Shown here one piece after another: positions 41,741-49,911 of a stretch of 64,000 bases of DNA. The stretch spans positions 186,001 to 250,000 of the forward strand of contig NZ_JBBHZZ010000004.1 in the NCBI RefSeq assembly GCF_037482405.1. Reading direction: 5' to 3'. Within the stretch, counting starts at the first letter, position 1. Every line of letters starts with the position of its first letter. A model generated the notes under the pieces. That model was not told the origin of the DNA, searched no databases, and saw nothing but the letters and a program-made list of their open reading frames with translations. The position numbers were made by a program, and so were the translations under genes. This DNA comes from Pseudokineococcus marinus (lineage in GTDB: Bacteria > Actinomycetota > Actinomycetes > Actinomycetales > Quadrisphaeraceae).

Positions 41741-43489
41741 ATGACGCCCACCGACCCGCCCCCCGCCCTCCGCTCCGCCCCTCGCCCGGTGGGCCGCCCC
41801 GCGCGCCGCACCGTCCCCGTGGCGCTCGCCGCCTGCCTGCTGGCGTCCGCCGCGGCGGCCCCGGCGGCGTCCGCGGCCGTCGAGCGGCCCGCCGCGGAGC
41901 GGGCGGCCGCCGCGGCACCCGCCGCGGGCGCCGGCTGGTCGGAGGACCAGTGGGGCGACGACGACACCCGCGAGGACGAGGACGCGAGCCGCACCGGCGC
42001 CTGGGTCGCAGGCGCCGACCTCGGGTCGATGGTGTCCATCACCCGCCGCACGGGCGCCCAGCAGGTGTGGGCGCAGGTCGACCCGCGCGACCCGTCCGCG
42101 CACCTCACGGGCGCCGGCGTCGGCGTGGCCCTGCTCGACACCGGCGTCGCGCCCGTCGAGGGCGTGAGCGCGCCCGGCAAGCTCGTCCACGGGCCCGACC
42201 TCTCCTTCGAGTCCCAGGCCGAGGGCACGCGCTACGTCGACGGCTACGGCCACGGGACGCACATGGCCGGCATCATCGCCGGCCGCGACAGCGCCGTCGT
42301 CCCCGGCGGCGAGGCCGACCCGCGGCGCTTCGTGGGCATGGCGCCCGGCGCGACGCTCGTCTCCCTCAAGGTGGGCGCGGCCGACGGCGGGGCCGACGTC
42401 ACGCAGGTCATCGCCGCGATCGACTGGGTCGTCGCCCACCGCGCCGACCACGACGTCCGCGTCCTCAACCTCTCCTACGGCCTCGACTCGGTGCAGCCCT
42501 CGACCCTCGACCCGCTGGCGCACGCCGTCGAGAACGCCTGGCGCGCCGGGATCGTCGTCGTGGCGGCGGCCGGAAACGACGGCGAGGACGGCGCCACCCG
42601 GCTGACCATGCCCGCCGTCGACCCGTTCGTCCTCGCCGTCGGGTCCAGCGACCACCACGGCTCGAGCGACCCCGGGGCCACGACCGTGGGCTCGTGGACG
42701 AACGACGGGACCGACGAGCGCCGGCCCGACCTCCTGGCGCCGGGCAAGTCCGTCGTCAGCCTCCGCGTGCCGGGGTCGCTCGCCGACGTCCAGCACCCCG
42801 AGGGCCTCGTCACCGGCGACGCGAGCGGGCGGCTCTTCCGCGGGACGGGCACGTCGCAGTCGGCGGCCGTCGTCTCGGGCGCGGCCGCGCTCCTCCTGCA
42901 GGCGGACCCGACGCTGACGCCCGACCAGGTGAAGAACGCGCTCGTGCGCAGCGCCGACCGGCTCCCGGGCAGCGACGACCCGACGCAGGGCGCGGGCGAG
43001 CTCGACGTCGACGGCGCCTACGCGCTCGTCGCCGCCGGCGACGTCGGCCCGGCGGTGCAGCAGTCCTTCGCGCCGTCCACCGGCCTCGGCACCCTCGACG
43101 CCGCCCGCGCGGGCAGCCACGTCGTCGACCCCGACGACGGCGTCGTCCTCACCGGCGAGCAGGACGTCTTCGGCGAGCCGTGGGACGCCGCGGCCTGGGC
43201 GCAGGCCTCCTCGGCCGGCACCGCCTGGGACGGCGGCACCTGGCGCGGCTCCACGTGGACCGGCGACGGCTGGGAGGGCACCTCCTGGCTCGGCACCACG
43301 TGGGCGTCGGCCGACTGGACCCGCCGCAGCTGGTCGGGCGCCGACTGGTCGCGCCGGTCCTGGTCGACGGACGACTTCTCGCGGCGCTCGTGGTCCAGCG
43401 ACGACTTCTCGCGCCGCTCCTGGTCCGCGGACAGCTTCTCGCGCCGCTCGTGGTCGACCGGCACCTGGGAGCCCCAGCCGTCCTGGTGA
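41741..43489 (+). CDS. Secreted subtilisin-like serine protease (S8) with Trp/Ser repeats
   Basis: A 582-residue secreted protease. A signal peptide (VPVALAACLLASAAAAPAAS) precedes the S8 domain with the catalytic triad Asp133 (ALLDTGV), His171 (GHGTHMAG) and Ser372 (GTGTSQSAAVVSG). After about residue 470 comes a Trp-rich tail: AWDGGTW, RGSTW, then six repeats around RRSW separated by ADW, TDDF, SSDDF and ADSF. This tail resembles the surface-associated repeat ends of other actinobacterial subtilases. The 3' end, including the stop, starts a 17-bp tandem array. Confidence 0.93.
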   Translation: MTPTDPPPALRSAPRPVGRPARRTVPVALAACLLASAAAAPAASAAVERPAAERAAAAAPAAGAGWSEDQWGDDDTREDEDASRTGAWVAGADLGSMVSITRRTGAQQVWAQVDPRDPSAHLTGAGVGVALLDTGVAPVEGVSAPGKLVHGPDLSFESQAEGTRYVDGYGHGTHMAGIIAGRDSAVVPGGEADPRRFVGMAPGATLVSLKVGAADGGADVTQVIAAIDWVVAHRADHDVRVLNLSYGLDSVQPSTLDPLAHAVENAWRAGIVVVAAAGNDGEDGATRLTMPAVDPFVLAVGSSDHHGSSDPGATTVGSWTNDGTDERRPDLLAPGKSVVSLRVPGSLADVQHPEGLVTGDASGRLFRGTGTSQSAAVVSGAAALLLQADPTLTPDQVKNALVRSADRLPGSDDPTQGAGELDVDGAYALVAAGDVGPAVQQSFAPSTGLGTLDAARAGSHVVDPDDGVVLTGEQDVFGEPWDAAAWAQASSAGTAWDGGTWRGSTWTGDGWEGTSWLGTTWASADWTRRSWSGADWSRRSWSTDDFSRRSWSSDDFSRRSWSADSFSRRSWSTGTWEPQPSW

Positions 43490-43542
43490 CCCAGCCGTCC
43501 CGGTGACCCAGCCCTCCCGGTGACCCAGCCCTCCTCGTGACG
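43475..43542. repeat. 17-bp tandem repeat covering the subtilase stop codon
   Basis: Units CAGCCGTCCTGGTGACC, CAGCCGTCCCGGTGACC, CAGCCCTCCCGGTGACC and a fourth variant start at 43475, 43492, 43509 and 43526. The first contains the gene's TGA (43487-43489); each later unit repeats the TGA. Confidence 0.92.
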
Positions 43543-43579
43543 GCGGCACCTCCCGCCCGCTCACCCCGCCAGCCGCACC

Positions 43580-43616
43580 CGCGCCCGCGGTCCCTCGCAC
43601 GAGGGGCCGCGGGCGC
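43580..43616 (+). terminator. Very strong hairpin after the subtilase
   Basis: CGCGCCCGCGG and CCGCGGGCGCG form a perfect outer stem, with CCCTCG/CGAGGG inside. It ends four bases before the second assembly gap. Confidence 0.85.
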
Positions 43617-43620
43617 GGCG

Positions 43621-43749
43621 NNNNNNNNNNNNNNNNNNNNNNNNNNNNNNNNNNNNNNNNNNNNNNNNNNNNNNNNNNNNNNNNNNNNNNNNNNNNNNNN
43701 NNNNNNNNNNNNNNNNNNNNNNNNNNNNNNNNNNNNNNNNNNNNNNNNN
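43621..43749. other. Assembly gap (N run)
   Basis: 129 undetermined bases between the subtilase terminator and the convergent PPOX gene. Confidence 1.
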
Positions 43750-43765
43750 CTCGACGGGAGGCGGC

Positions 43766-44158
43766 TCAGCCCATGCGGTGCACGCGGTCGGCCTCGACCA
43801 CGAGGACGACGCGCTGCTGGTCGCGGCCGCCGTACCAGGCGTAGGGGCGCCCGGTGTACCGCTGCGCGAGCGCCTCGATGTGCTCGGCGGCGCCGTCGGT
43901 CGTCGTCCGCACGACCCGCCCGCGCACGGCCACGTACCGGAAGGGGTTCTCGGGGTCGGCCACGGCCACGCTGACCCGCGGGTCGCGCTCGACGTTCCGC
44001 GTCTTCTGGTACCCGACCACGGTGTTGACGAGGACGTGGTCGCCGTCGGTGTCCACCCACGTCTGCGTCGTCTGCGGGGACCCGTCGGGCATGAGCGTCG
44101 TCACGTAGCAGGGGCTGGGGCGGCGGAGCAGGTCGAGCAGGTCGTCGGGCAGGTCCAC
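43766..44158 (-). CDS. PPOX-class, probably F420-dependent oxidoreductase
   Basis: A 130-residue split-barrel flavin/deazaflavin protein. The pattern CYVTTLMPDGSPQTTQTWVD, then RNVERDPRVSVAVADPENPF, then YVAVRGRVV is typical of the F420-binding FDOR-B branch of the PPOX family. The GTG at 44158 follows GAGGAG at eight bases. Such proteins reduce quinones, biliverdin or xenobiotics with reduced F420; the substrate is open. It is divergent from the DHFR-like gene. Confidence 0.85.
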   Translation of the reverse strand: MDLPDDLLDLLRRPSPCYVTTLMPDGSPQTTQTWVDTDGDHVLVNTVVGYQKTRNVERDPRVSVAVADPENPFRYVAVRGRVVRTTTDGAAEHIEALAQRYTGRPYAWYGGRDQQRVVLVVEADRVHRMG

Positions 44159-44279
44159 GGGGGCGTCTCCTCGGGGTGGGGGCGAGCGGCGCCGCGCCGG
44201 GCGCTGCCGGCCACCCTGCCGCGAGCCGCCCCCGCGCGCCGCCGGGCCGTCGTCGGCGCCGCCGGGCAGACTCCCGCCC

Positions 44280-44873
44280 GTGAGCACGGAGGCGGCGGGG
44301 ACGGACGCGGCGGGCGCGACGGGGACGACGGGCGTCGAGGGGTGCGTGTACATCGGGCTGTCGGTCGACGGCTTCATCGCGCGCCTCGACGGCGACCTCG
44401 AGTGGCTCACGAGCCGCGGGGAGGCCGCCGGGGACGCGGGCTTCCGCGACTTCGTGGCCAGCGTCGACGCCGTCCTCATGGGCCGCAGCACCTACGAGGT
44501 CATCGCGGGCTTCGACAGCTGGCCCTACCAGGACCGGCCCGTCCACGTGCTCAGCTCGTCGATGGCCCGCGGCGAGGACGAGCGCGTCACCGTCCACGGC
44601 GACCTCGAGGACGCCCTGGCCGCCCTGGCCCGCGACGGCCACCGCCGCGTCTACGTCGACGGCGGCCGCGCCGTCCAGTCGTGCCTCGCGGCGGGCGTCG
44701 TCCGGGAGATGACCCTCTCGACGGTGCCCGTCCTCATCGGCAGCGGCGAGACGCTCTTCGGCCCGCTGCCGGGCGACGTCGACCTCCAGCACCTGCGCAC
44801 CGCGGTGCTCGGCGGCGGCATGGTCCAGACGACGTACCGCGTGCACCCGCCCGCGGACCGCGACGAGGACTGA
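44280..44873 (+). CDS. Dihydrofolate reductase/RibD-C-like reductase
   Basis: A 197-residue protein of the RibD C-terminal/DHFR-like family. After a Gly/Ala-rich start it shows VYIGLSVDGFIARLDGDLEW, VLMGRSTYEVIAGFDSWPY, VYVDGGRAVQSCLAAGVV and TLSTVPVLIGSGETLFG, all characteristic of the YwjB/YyaP group. NADPH-dependent reduction of a small metabolite is likely; the true substrate is unknown. Confidence 0.88.
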   Translation: MSTEAAGTDAAGATGTTGVEGCVYIGLSVDGFIARLDGDLEWLTSRGEAAGDAGFRDFVASVDAVLMGRSTYEVIAGFDSWPYQDRPVHVLSSSMARGEDERVTVHGDLEDALAALARDGHRRVYVDGGRAVQSCLAAGVVREMTLSTVPVLIGSGETLFGPLPGDVDLQHLRTAVLGGGMVQTTYRVHPPADRDED

Positions 44874-44933
44874 GCCCCCACCCCGGGGCGCCGTCCCGGT
44901 GCCGCCGGCGAGGTGGCAGCACGAGGACGGCCT

Positions 44934-45428
44934 CTACGCCGTCGTCGTGCAGCCACCCGCCCGCTCGGGCTGGTCGTCGGCGACGAGGCGCAGCAGGCGC
45001 GCCAGCTCGGCGCGGTCCGCGGCGTCCAGCCGCGCGACGAGCGCCTCGGCGTCCTCCGCCCGCGCCCGCTCGACCTTGGCGGCGAGGTCGTGCCCGGCGT
45101 CGGTGGCGCGCAGGACGACGGCGCGCCGGTCGGCCGGGTCGGCGGCCCGGACGACGAGGCCCGCCGTCTGCAGCCCGTCCGCCACCTCGGTGGCCGAGCG
45201 CGGGGCGATGCGCAGGGCCGCGGCCAGGTCGGACACCCGCAGGCCGTCGGCGGCGACGACGGCGCGCAGCGCCCGCGCCTGGTGCGGGGAGAGGCCGTGC
45301 GGCTCGAGGACGGCGACCCAGCGGCGCCGCAGGGTCCGCGCCGCCCGCATGAGCAGCTCGGGGAGCTCGGGCTGCTGCTCCGGCGGGGCGCTCGCCGGGG
45401 GCGAGGGCCGCGCGGCGTCGTCCGTCAC
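44934..45428 (-). CDS. MarR-family transcriptional regulator
   Basis: A 164-residue winged-helix regulator: LSPHQARALRAVVAADGLRV, SDLAAALRIAPRSATEVADG, LVVRAADPADRRAVVLRATD. The GTG at 45428 lies only seven bases downstream of a TAGCAT hexamer (45441-45436), so the mRNA may be leaderless. An inverted repeat just upstream is a likely operator. It is divergent from an ABC exporter, the usual partner of MarR repressors controlling drug efflux. Confidence 0.88.
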   Translation of the reverse strand: MTDDAARPSPPASAPPEQQPELPELLMRAARTLRRRWVAVLEPHGLSPHQARALRAVVAADGLRVSDLAAALRIAPRSATEVADGLQTAGLVVRAADPADRRAVVLRATDAGHDLAAKVERARAEDAEALVARLDAADRAELARLLRLVADDQPERAGGCTTTA

Positions 45429-45459
45429 GACGGGAATGCTAGAGCGGCCCGCTGGCTTC

Positions 45460-45474
45460 ACCTCATCGTGAGGT
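45460..45474. promoter_or_regulatory. Probable MarR operator
   Basis: ACCTCA and TGAGGT form a perfect inverted repeat around TCG. It lies about 18 bases upstream of the TAGCAT -10-like box of the MarR gene, so bound protein would cover the -35 region. Confidence 0.65.
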
Positions 45475-45496
45475 AGCCTCCGCATCACTCGAGGGG

Positions 45497-45673
45497 GGCG
45501 ACGTGTGGCCATGTCGCCCTCCTCCACCCCACCGCGAGGGCGACGTGTGGCCATGCGGCCCTCGACCCGCTCTCCGGCAGGGCGACATGGCCACACGTGG
45601 CCCCACCGGGGCGACATGGCCACACATCGCCCCGCCGAGCCCGCGCCCGGGGGCGACATGGCCACACATCGCC
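45497..45673. repeat. 22-bp hairpin-word array between MarR and ABC exporter genes
   Basis: Five copies of the element described at 26921, starting at 45497, 45539, 45581, 45610 and 45652; spacings are 42, 42, 29 and 42 bp. The first two are in reverse orientation (core GTGTGGCCAT) and the last three forward (core ATGGCCACAC), as in the other array where one reverse copy precedes three forward ones. Confidence 0.95.
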
Positions 45674-47620
45674 CCCCTCGGGAGGGCGCACCGACGACCG
45701 AGAGGACGTGCCACCACGTCGATCCCCTCCCCCCGCACCCGGCCGGCCGACGCCCCACCCCGTCCGGACGGCGGCACGGGCACCGGCGGCGGCCGCGGCG
45801 CCCGCCGCGTCGACCCGGCCGACCGCGCCCAGCTCGAGCGCTCCCCCGTCTCCCTGCGCCGCGTCGCCGGCCTCTTCGCCGCGCACCGGTGGCAGGTCGC
45901 CGTCGTCGTCGCGCTCATCGTCACCTCGTCCGCGGTGGCGCTCGCGACGCCGTTCCTCGTGCGGACCGTCATCGACGACGCGCTCCCGCAGCAGGACCTC
46001 CGCCTGCTCGGCTGGGCGGTGGCGGGCATGGTCGGCGTCGCCGTCGTCACCGCCCTCCTCGGCGTCGGGCAGACGTGGCTGTCGACGACCGTGGGCCAGG
46101 CGGTCATGCACGAGCTGCGCACCGGCGTCTTCGCGCACCTGCAGCGCCAGTCGCTCGGCTTCTTCACCCGCACCCGCGGCGGGGAGGTGCAGTCGCGGCT
46201 CACCAACGACATCGGCGGCATGCAGTCCGTCGTCACCTCGACGGCGACGTCGCTGGCCGCCAACGTCACGGCGGTCGTCGGCACCGCCGTGGCCATGGCC
46301 GTGCTCTCGTGGCGCCTGTCGCTGCTGTCCCTCGTCGTCGTGCCGCCGTCGGTGTGGCTCACGCGGCAGGTGGCCCTCATGCGGCGGTCGGTGACCGCCG
46401 CCCGGCAGCGCCGGCTCGCCGACCTGCAGACCCAGGTGGAGGAGGGGCTGTCCGTCAGCGGCGCCACCCTCAGCCGCACGCTCGGCACGGGCGAGGGCCA
46501 GAGCGCGCTCTTCCGGGCGACGTCGGAGGACCTCGTCGGCCTCGAGGTGCGCAGCCAGCTCGCCGGGCGGTGGCGCTGGGCCACGATGTCCGTCGTCTTC
46601 GCCGCGGTGCCCGCCGCCGTCTACCTCGCGGCGGGCCTGCCGGCGACGTCGGGCGGCATGACCATCGGCACGCTCGTCGCCTTCACCGGCCTGCAGGGCG
46701 CGCTCTTCCGCCCCCTGCTGGGCCTGCTCGACGTCGGCGTCCAGGTCACCTCGTCGATGGCCCTCTTCAGCCGGATCTTCGAGTACCTCGACCTGCCCGT
46801 CGACGTCGACGACCCCGAGCGCCCCGTCGAGCTCGACCCGGCGACCGTCCGCGGCGAGGTGCGCCTCGAGGGCGTCGGCCTCACCTACCCCGCCGCCGAC
46901 GGGAGCCCCGGCGCCGCCCCGGCCCTGCACGGCGTCGACCTCGTCGTGCCCGCGGGCGGCTCGCTCGCGCTGGTGGGCGCCACCGGGTCGGGCAAGTCGA
47001 CGCTCGCCTCCCTCGTGCCGCGCCTGCAGGACCCGACCGAGGGCCGCGTGCTGCTCGACGGCGTCGACGTGCGCGACCTGCGCCTCGCCACCCTCTCGGA
47101 GGTCGTCGGCGTCGTCTCGCAGGAGACCTACCTCCTCCACACGAGCGTCCGGGAGAACCTGCGCCGCGCCCGCCCCGGCGCCAGCGACGCCGAGGTCGAG
47201 GACGCCGCGCGGCGCGCCCAGGTGCACGACCTGCTCGCCGGGCTGCCCGACGGCTACGACACGCTCGTCGGCGCCCGCGGGCACCGGTTCTCCGGCGGCG
47301 AGCGCCAGCGCCTCGCCATCGCCCGCACCCTGCTGCGCGACCCGCGCGTGCTCGTCCTCGACGAGGCGACGAGCGCCCTCGACGTGCGCACGGAGCGCGC
47401 CGTCCAGGCGGCGCTCGACGAGGCGAGCCGCGGCCGCACGACGATCACCATCGCCCACCGCCTCTCGACGGTCCGCGGCGCCGACGTCGTCGCCGTCCTC
47501 GACGGCGGGCGCGTCGTCGAGCAGGGGCCGCCGGCGCAGCTGCTCGCCGCGGGCGGCGCCTACGCGCGGCTCGTCGCGGCGGCCGAGGGCGTCGAGGAGG
47601 ACGCGGCCCTGCCGGCCTGA
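45587..47620 (+). CDS. ABC exporter, fused membrane and ATPase domains
   Basis: A half-transporter of the type I exporter (multidrug/lipid) class. Six membrane helices (from RVAGLFAAHRWQVAVVVALI to about residue 380) precede an ATPase domain with Walker A GATGSGKST, the Q-loop, the signature FSGGERQRLAIARTLL, Walker B VLVLDEATSALD and the H-loop IAHRLST. The start is unsure. No ATG, GTG or TTG lies in frame between 45590 and the first helix; the nearest is the ATG at 45587 inside the third repeat unit, which would add about 80 low-complexity residues. A GTG at 45708 is out of frame by one base, so a sequencing error is possible. It is divergent from the MarR gene. Confidence 0.88.
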   Translation: MATRGPTGATWPHIAPPSPRPGATWPHIAPLGRAHRRPRGRATTSIPSPRTRPADAPPRPDGGTGTGGGRGARRVDPADRAQLERSPVSLRRVAGLFAAHRWQVAVVVALIVTSSAVALATPFLVRTVIDDALPQQDLRLLGWAVAGMVGVAVVTALLGVGQTWLSTTVGQAVMHELRTGVFAHLQRQSLGFFTRTRGGEVQSRLTNDIGGMQSVVTSTATSLAANVTAVVGTAVAMAVLSWRLSLLSLVVVPPSVWLTRQVALMRRSVTAARQRRLADLQTQVEEGLSVSGATLSRTLGTGEGQSALFRATSEDLVGLEVRSQLAGRWRWATMSVVFAAVPAAVYLAAGLPATSGGMTIGTLVAFTGLQGALFRPLLGLLDVGVQVTSSMALFSRIFEYLDLPVDVDDPERPVELDPATVRGEVRLEGVGLTYPAADGSPGAAPALHGVDLVVPAGGSLALVGATGSGKSTLASLVPRLQDPTEGRVLLDGVDVRDLRLATLSEVVGVVSQETYLLHTSVRENLRRARPGASDAEVEDAARRAQVHDLLAGLPDGYDTLVGARGHRFSGGERQRLAIARTLLRDPRVLVLDEATSALDVRTERAVQAALDEASRGRTTITIAHRLSTVRGADVVAVLDGGRVVEQGPPAQLLAAGGAYARLVAAAEGVEEDAALPA

Positions 47621-47978
47621 CCCGAGCGGGACCGGCGGGCGGGTGCAGGCCGGCGGGCGCGCGGGACCCGGCGGAGCCGCCCGTCCGGAGGAGCCCCGGT
47701 CCGGGGTCCGTCCGGGCGGGGCGCTCACGCGTCAGGACGGCGTCAGGACGGCGGCCGGCGGGGCGCCCCGGGAGCAGGGTCGGCGGGGGGGGGGGGGGNN
47801 NNNNNNNNNNNNNNNNNNNNNNNNNNNNNNNNNNNNNNNNNNNNNNNNNNNNNNNNNNNNNNNNNNNNNNNNNNNNNNNNNNNNNNNNNNNNNNNNNNNN
47901 NNNNNNNNNNNNNNNNNNNNNNNNNNNNNNNNNNNNNNNNNNNCCGGCGCCCGCTCCCGTCCTCCCCGGAGGTCCCCC
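47621..47978. other. Intergenic region with N gap and long G-run
   Basis: 358 bases without a recognisable gene. An 11-bp word GTCAGGACGGC is repeated in tandem near 47731-47752. A run of 14 G (47785-47798) leads straight into 145 N (47799-47943). The kdp promoter is probably here but cannot be seen. Confidence 0.9.
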
Positions 47979-48164
47979 GTGGCCGATGCGGCCTACGTGC
48001 TCCTGACGCTCGGCGGCTTCGCCGCCCTGCTCCTCCTCGTCCGCGGCCTCGAGGCGCTCACCCTCGACCGCACCCCTCTCACGCCCGACCCCGGCGACGC
48101 GGCTCCAGTGGACCGGGCCCCAGCGGACCGGGCCCCCCTCGAGACCGCGGGCCGGCGCTCGTGA
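47979..48164 (+). CDS. Small membrane protein at the head of the kdp operon
   Basis: A 61-residue protein with one transmembrane helix (AAYVLLTLGGFAALLLLVRG) and a Pro/Asp-rich tail that contains a short repeat (APVDR, APADR). The GTG at 47979 follows GGAGG at six bases. The stop overlaps the kdpF GTG. Small proteins of this kind precede kdpF in other actinobacteria; the function is unknown, possibly an accessory to the Kdp complex. Confidence 0.7.
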   Translation: MADAAYVLLTLGGFAALLLLVRGLEALTLDRTPLTPDPGDAAPVDRAPADRAPLETAGRRS

Positions 48165-48250
48165 GCGCCGAGCACGTCGTCGCCCTGCTCGTGGCCCTCG
48201 TGCTGGCGGGCTACCTGCTCGCGGCGCTCCTGCGGGCGGACCGGTCGTGA
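48161..48250 (+). CDS. kdpF: K+-transporting ATPase subunit F
   Basis: A 29-residue single-helix peptide (VVALLVALVLAGYLLAALLR followed by ADRS) that stabilises the KdpFABC complex. GTG overlaps at both ends tie it to the preceding small ORF and to kdpA. Confidence 0.88.
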   Translation: MSAEHVVALLVALVLAGYLLAALLRADRS

Positions 48251-49911
48251 GCGACGCCGCCGCGGGCGCCCTGCAGGTCGCCGTCCTCGTCGCCGCGCTG
48301 CTCGCCGCGCAGGGTCCGCTGGGCGCGTGGATCGCGCGGAGCCTGAGCAGCACCCGGCACCTCGCGCTCGAGCGCGCCGTCTACCGCGTGGCGGGCGTCG
48401 ACCCGGACGCCGACATGCGCTGGCCCGTCTACGCGCGCTCCGTGCTCGTCCTCTCGGCCGTCTCGGTGCTGCTCCTCTACGGGCTGCAGCGGGTGCAGGC
48501 CGCGCTGCCGCTCGCCCTCGGGCTGCCCGGCGTGCCGGCCCCGACGGCGTGGAACACCGCCGTCTCCTTCGTGACGAACACGAACTGGCAGTCCTACAGC
48601 GGCGAGACCGCCATGGGGCACCTCGTGCAGGCGGGCGGCCTCGCGGTGCAGAACTTCCTGTCCGCCGCCGTCGGCGTCAGCGTCGCCGTGGCGCTCGTGC
48701 GCGGCTTCACGCGCTCGCGCACCGACCGGCTGGGGAGCTTCTGGGCCGACCTCGTGCGCACGTGCGTCCGCGTCCTGCTCCCCCTGTCGCTCGTCGCCGC
48801 GCTCGTCCTGCTCCTCGGCGGCGTGGTCCAGAACCTCGCCGAACCCACCACCGTGACGACGCTGACCGGCGGCGAGCAGACGCTCGTCGGCGGGCCCGTC
48901 GCCTCGCAGGAGGCGATCAAGGAGCTCGGCACCAACGGCGGCGGCTTCTACAACGCCAACTCGGCGCACCCCTTCGAGGGCCCGAGCGCGTGGGTGAGCC
49001 TCCTGCAGGTCTTCCTGCTCCTGCTCATCCCGTTCTCGATGCCGGCGGCGCTCGGCCGCCTCGTGGGCGACCGCCGCCAGGGGCACCTGCTCCTCGCCGT
49101 CATGGGCGGGCTGTGGCTGCTCGCCGTCACGGCGGTCACCTGGGCCGAGACGGCGGGCCGCGGTCTCGCGCCGCAGGCGGCCGGGGCGGCGATGGAGGGC
49201 AAGGAGGTCCGCTTCGGCGAGGCCCTCTCGGCCCTCTTCGCGGCCTCGACCACGGCGACGTCGACCGGCGCCGTCAACAGCTTCCACGACTCCTACACCG
49301 CCGCGGGCGGCGGCGTCCTCCTGCTGAACATGATGCTGGGCGAGGTGACGCCGGGCGGGGTCGGCTCCGGGCTCTACGGGATGCTCGTGCTCGCCGTCGT
49401 CGCGGTCTTCCTCGCCGGCCTCATGGTCGGGCGCACCCCCGAGCTGCTCGGCAAGAAGATCGGCCCCCGGCAGATGGTCCTCGTGGCCCTGTCCGTGCTG
49501 ACGATGCCGGCGCTCCTGCTCGTCGGCGCCGCGCTCACCGCCGGCGTCCCGGCCCTCGTCGGGGCGTCGGTGCAGGACGCCGGGCCCCACGGGCTGTCGG
49601 AGGTCCTCTACGCGTACGCCTCGGCGGCGAACAACAACGGCTCGGCCTTCGCCGGCTTCGGCGCGGCGACGACGTACCAGGACACCGCCCTCGGCGTCGT
49701 CATGCTCCTCGGCCGCTTCGTGCCCGTCGTCCTCGTGCTGGCCCTCGCCGGCTCCCTGGCGCGCCAGACCGCCGTGCCCGCGGGCGCCGGCACCCTGTCC
49801 ACCCGCTCCCCCGTCTTCGGCGTCCTCCTCGCGGTGGTCGTCGTCGTCGTGGCCGGGCTCACCTTCGTGCCGGCCCTCGCGCTGGCGCCCCTCGCGGAGG
49901 CCCTCTCGTGA
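48247..49911 (+). CDS. kdpA: K+-transporting ATPase subunit A
   Basis: The 554-residue channel-like K+-binding subunit of the Kdp pump. Selectivity-filter-type loops are visible: SFVTNTNWQSYSGETAMGHL, ELGTNGGGFYNANSAHPFEG, FAASTTATSTGAVNSFHDSY and SAANNNGSAFAGFGAATTYQ. About ten membrane segments are present. It starts with a GTG that overlaps the kdpF stop and ends with TGA overlapping kdpB. High-affinity K+ uptake under K+ limitation is the established role. Confidence 0.97.
   Translation: MSDAAAGALQVAVLVAALLAAQGPLGAWIARSLSSTRHLALERAVYRVAGVDPDADMRWPVYARSVLVLSAVSVLLLYGLQRVQAALPLALGLPGVPAPTAWNTAVSFVTNTNWQSYSGETAMGHLVQAGGLAVQNFLSAAVGVSVAVALVRGFTRSRTDRLGSFWADLVRTCVRVLLPLSLVAALVLLLGGVVQNLAEPTTVTTLTGGEQTLVGGPVASQEAIKELGTNGGGFYNANSAHPFEGPSAWVSLLQVFLLLLIPFSMPAALGRLVGDRRQGHLLLAVMGGLWLLAVTAVTWAETAGRGLAPQAAGAAMEGKEVRFGEALSALFAASTTATSTGAVNSFHDSYTAAGGGVLLLNMMLGEVTPGGVGSGLYGMLVLAVVAVFLAGLMVGRTPELLGKKIGPRQMVLVALSVLTMPALLLVGAALTAGVPALVGASVQDAGPHGLSEVLYAYASAANNNGSAFAGFGAATTYQDTALGVVMLLGRFVPVVLVLALAGSLARQTAVPAGAGTLSTRSPVFGVLLAVVVVVVAGLTFVPALALAPLAEALS

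Noticed and set aside
34621..43506. Very long open frame of 2961 codons on the plus strand
   Set aside because: It runs antisense or out of frame through the dehydrogenase, both GGDEF-EAL genes and the subtilase; long shadow frames are expected at this GC content.
45497..45673. CRISPR-like appearance: 22-bp repeats with about 20-bp spacers at regular pitch
   Set aside because: Repeats switch orientation inside the array, one spacing is 29 bp, the spacers are simple GC-rich sequence, and no cas gene is present.
45708..45710. GTG as start codon of the ABC exporter
   Set aside because: It is out of frame with the transporter as the sequence stands; kept only as a possible sign of a base error.
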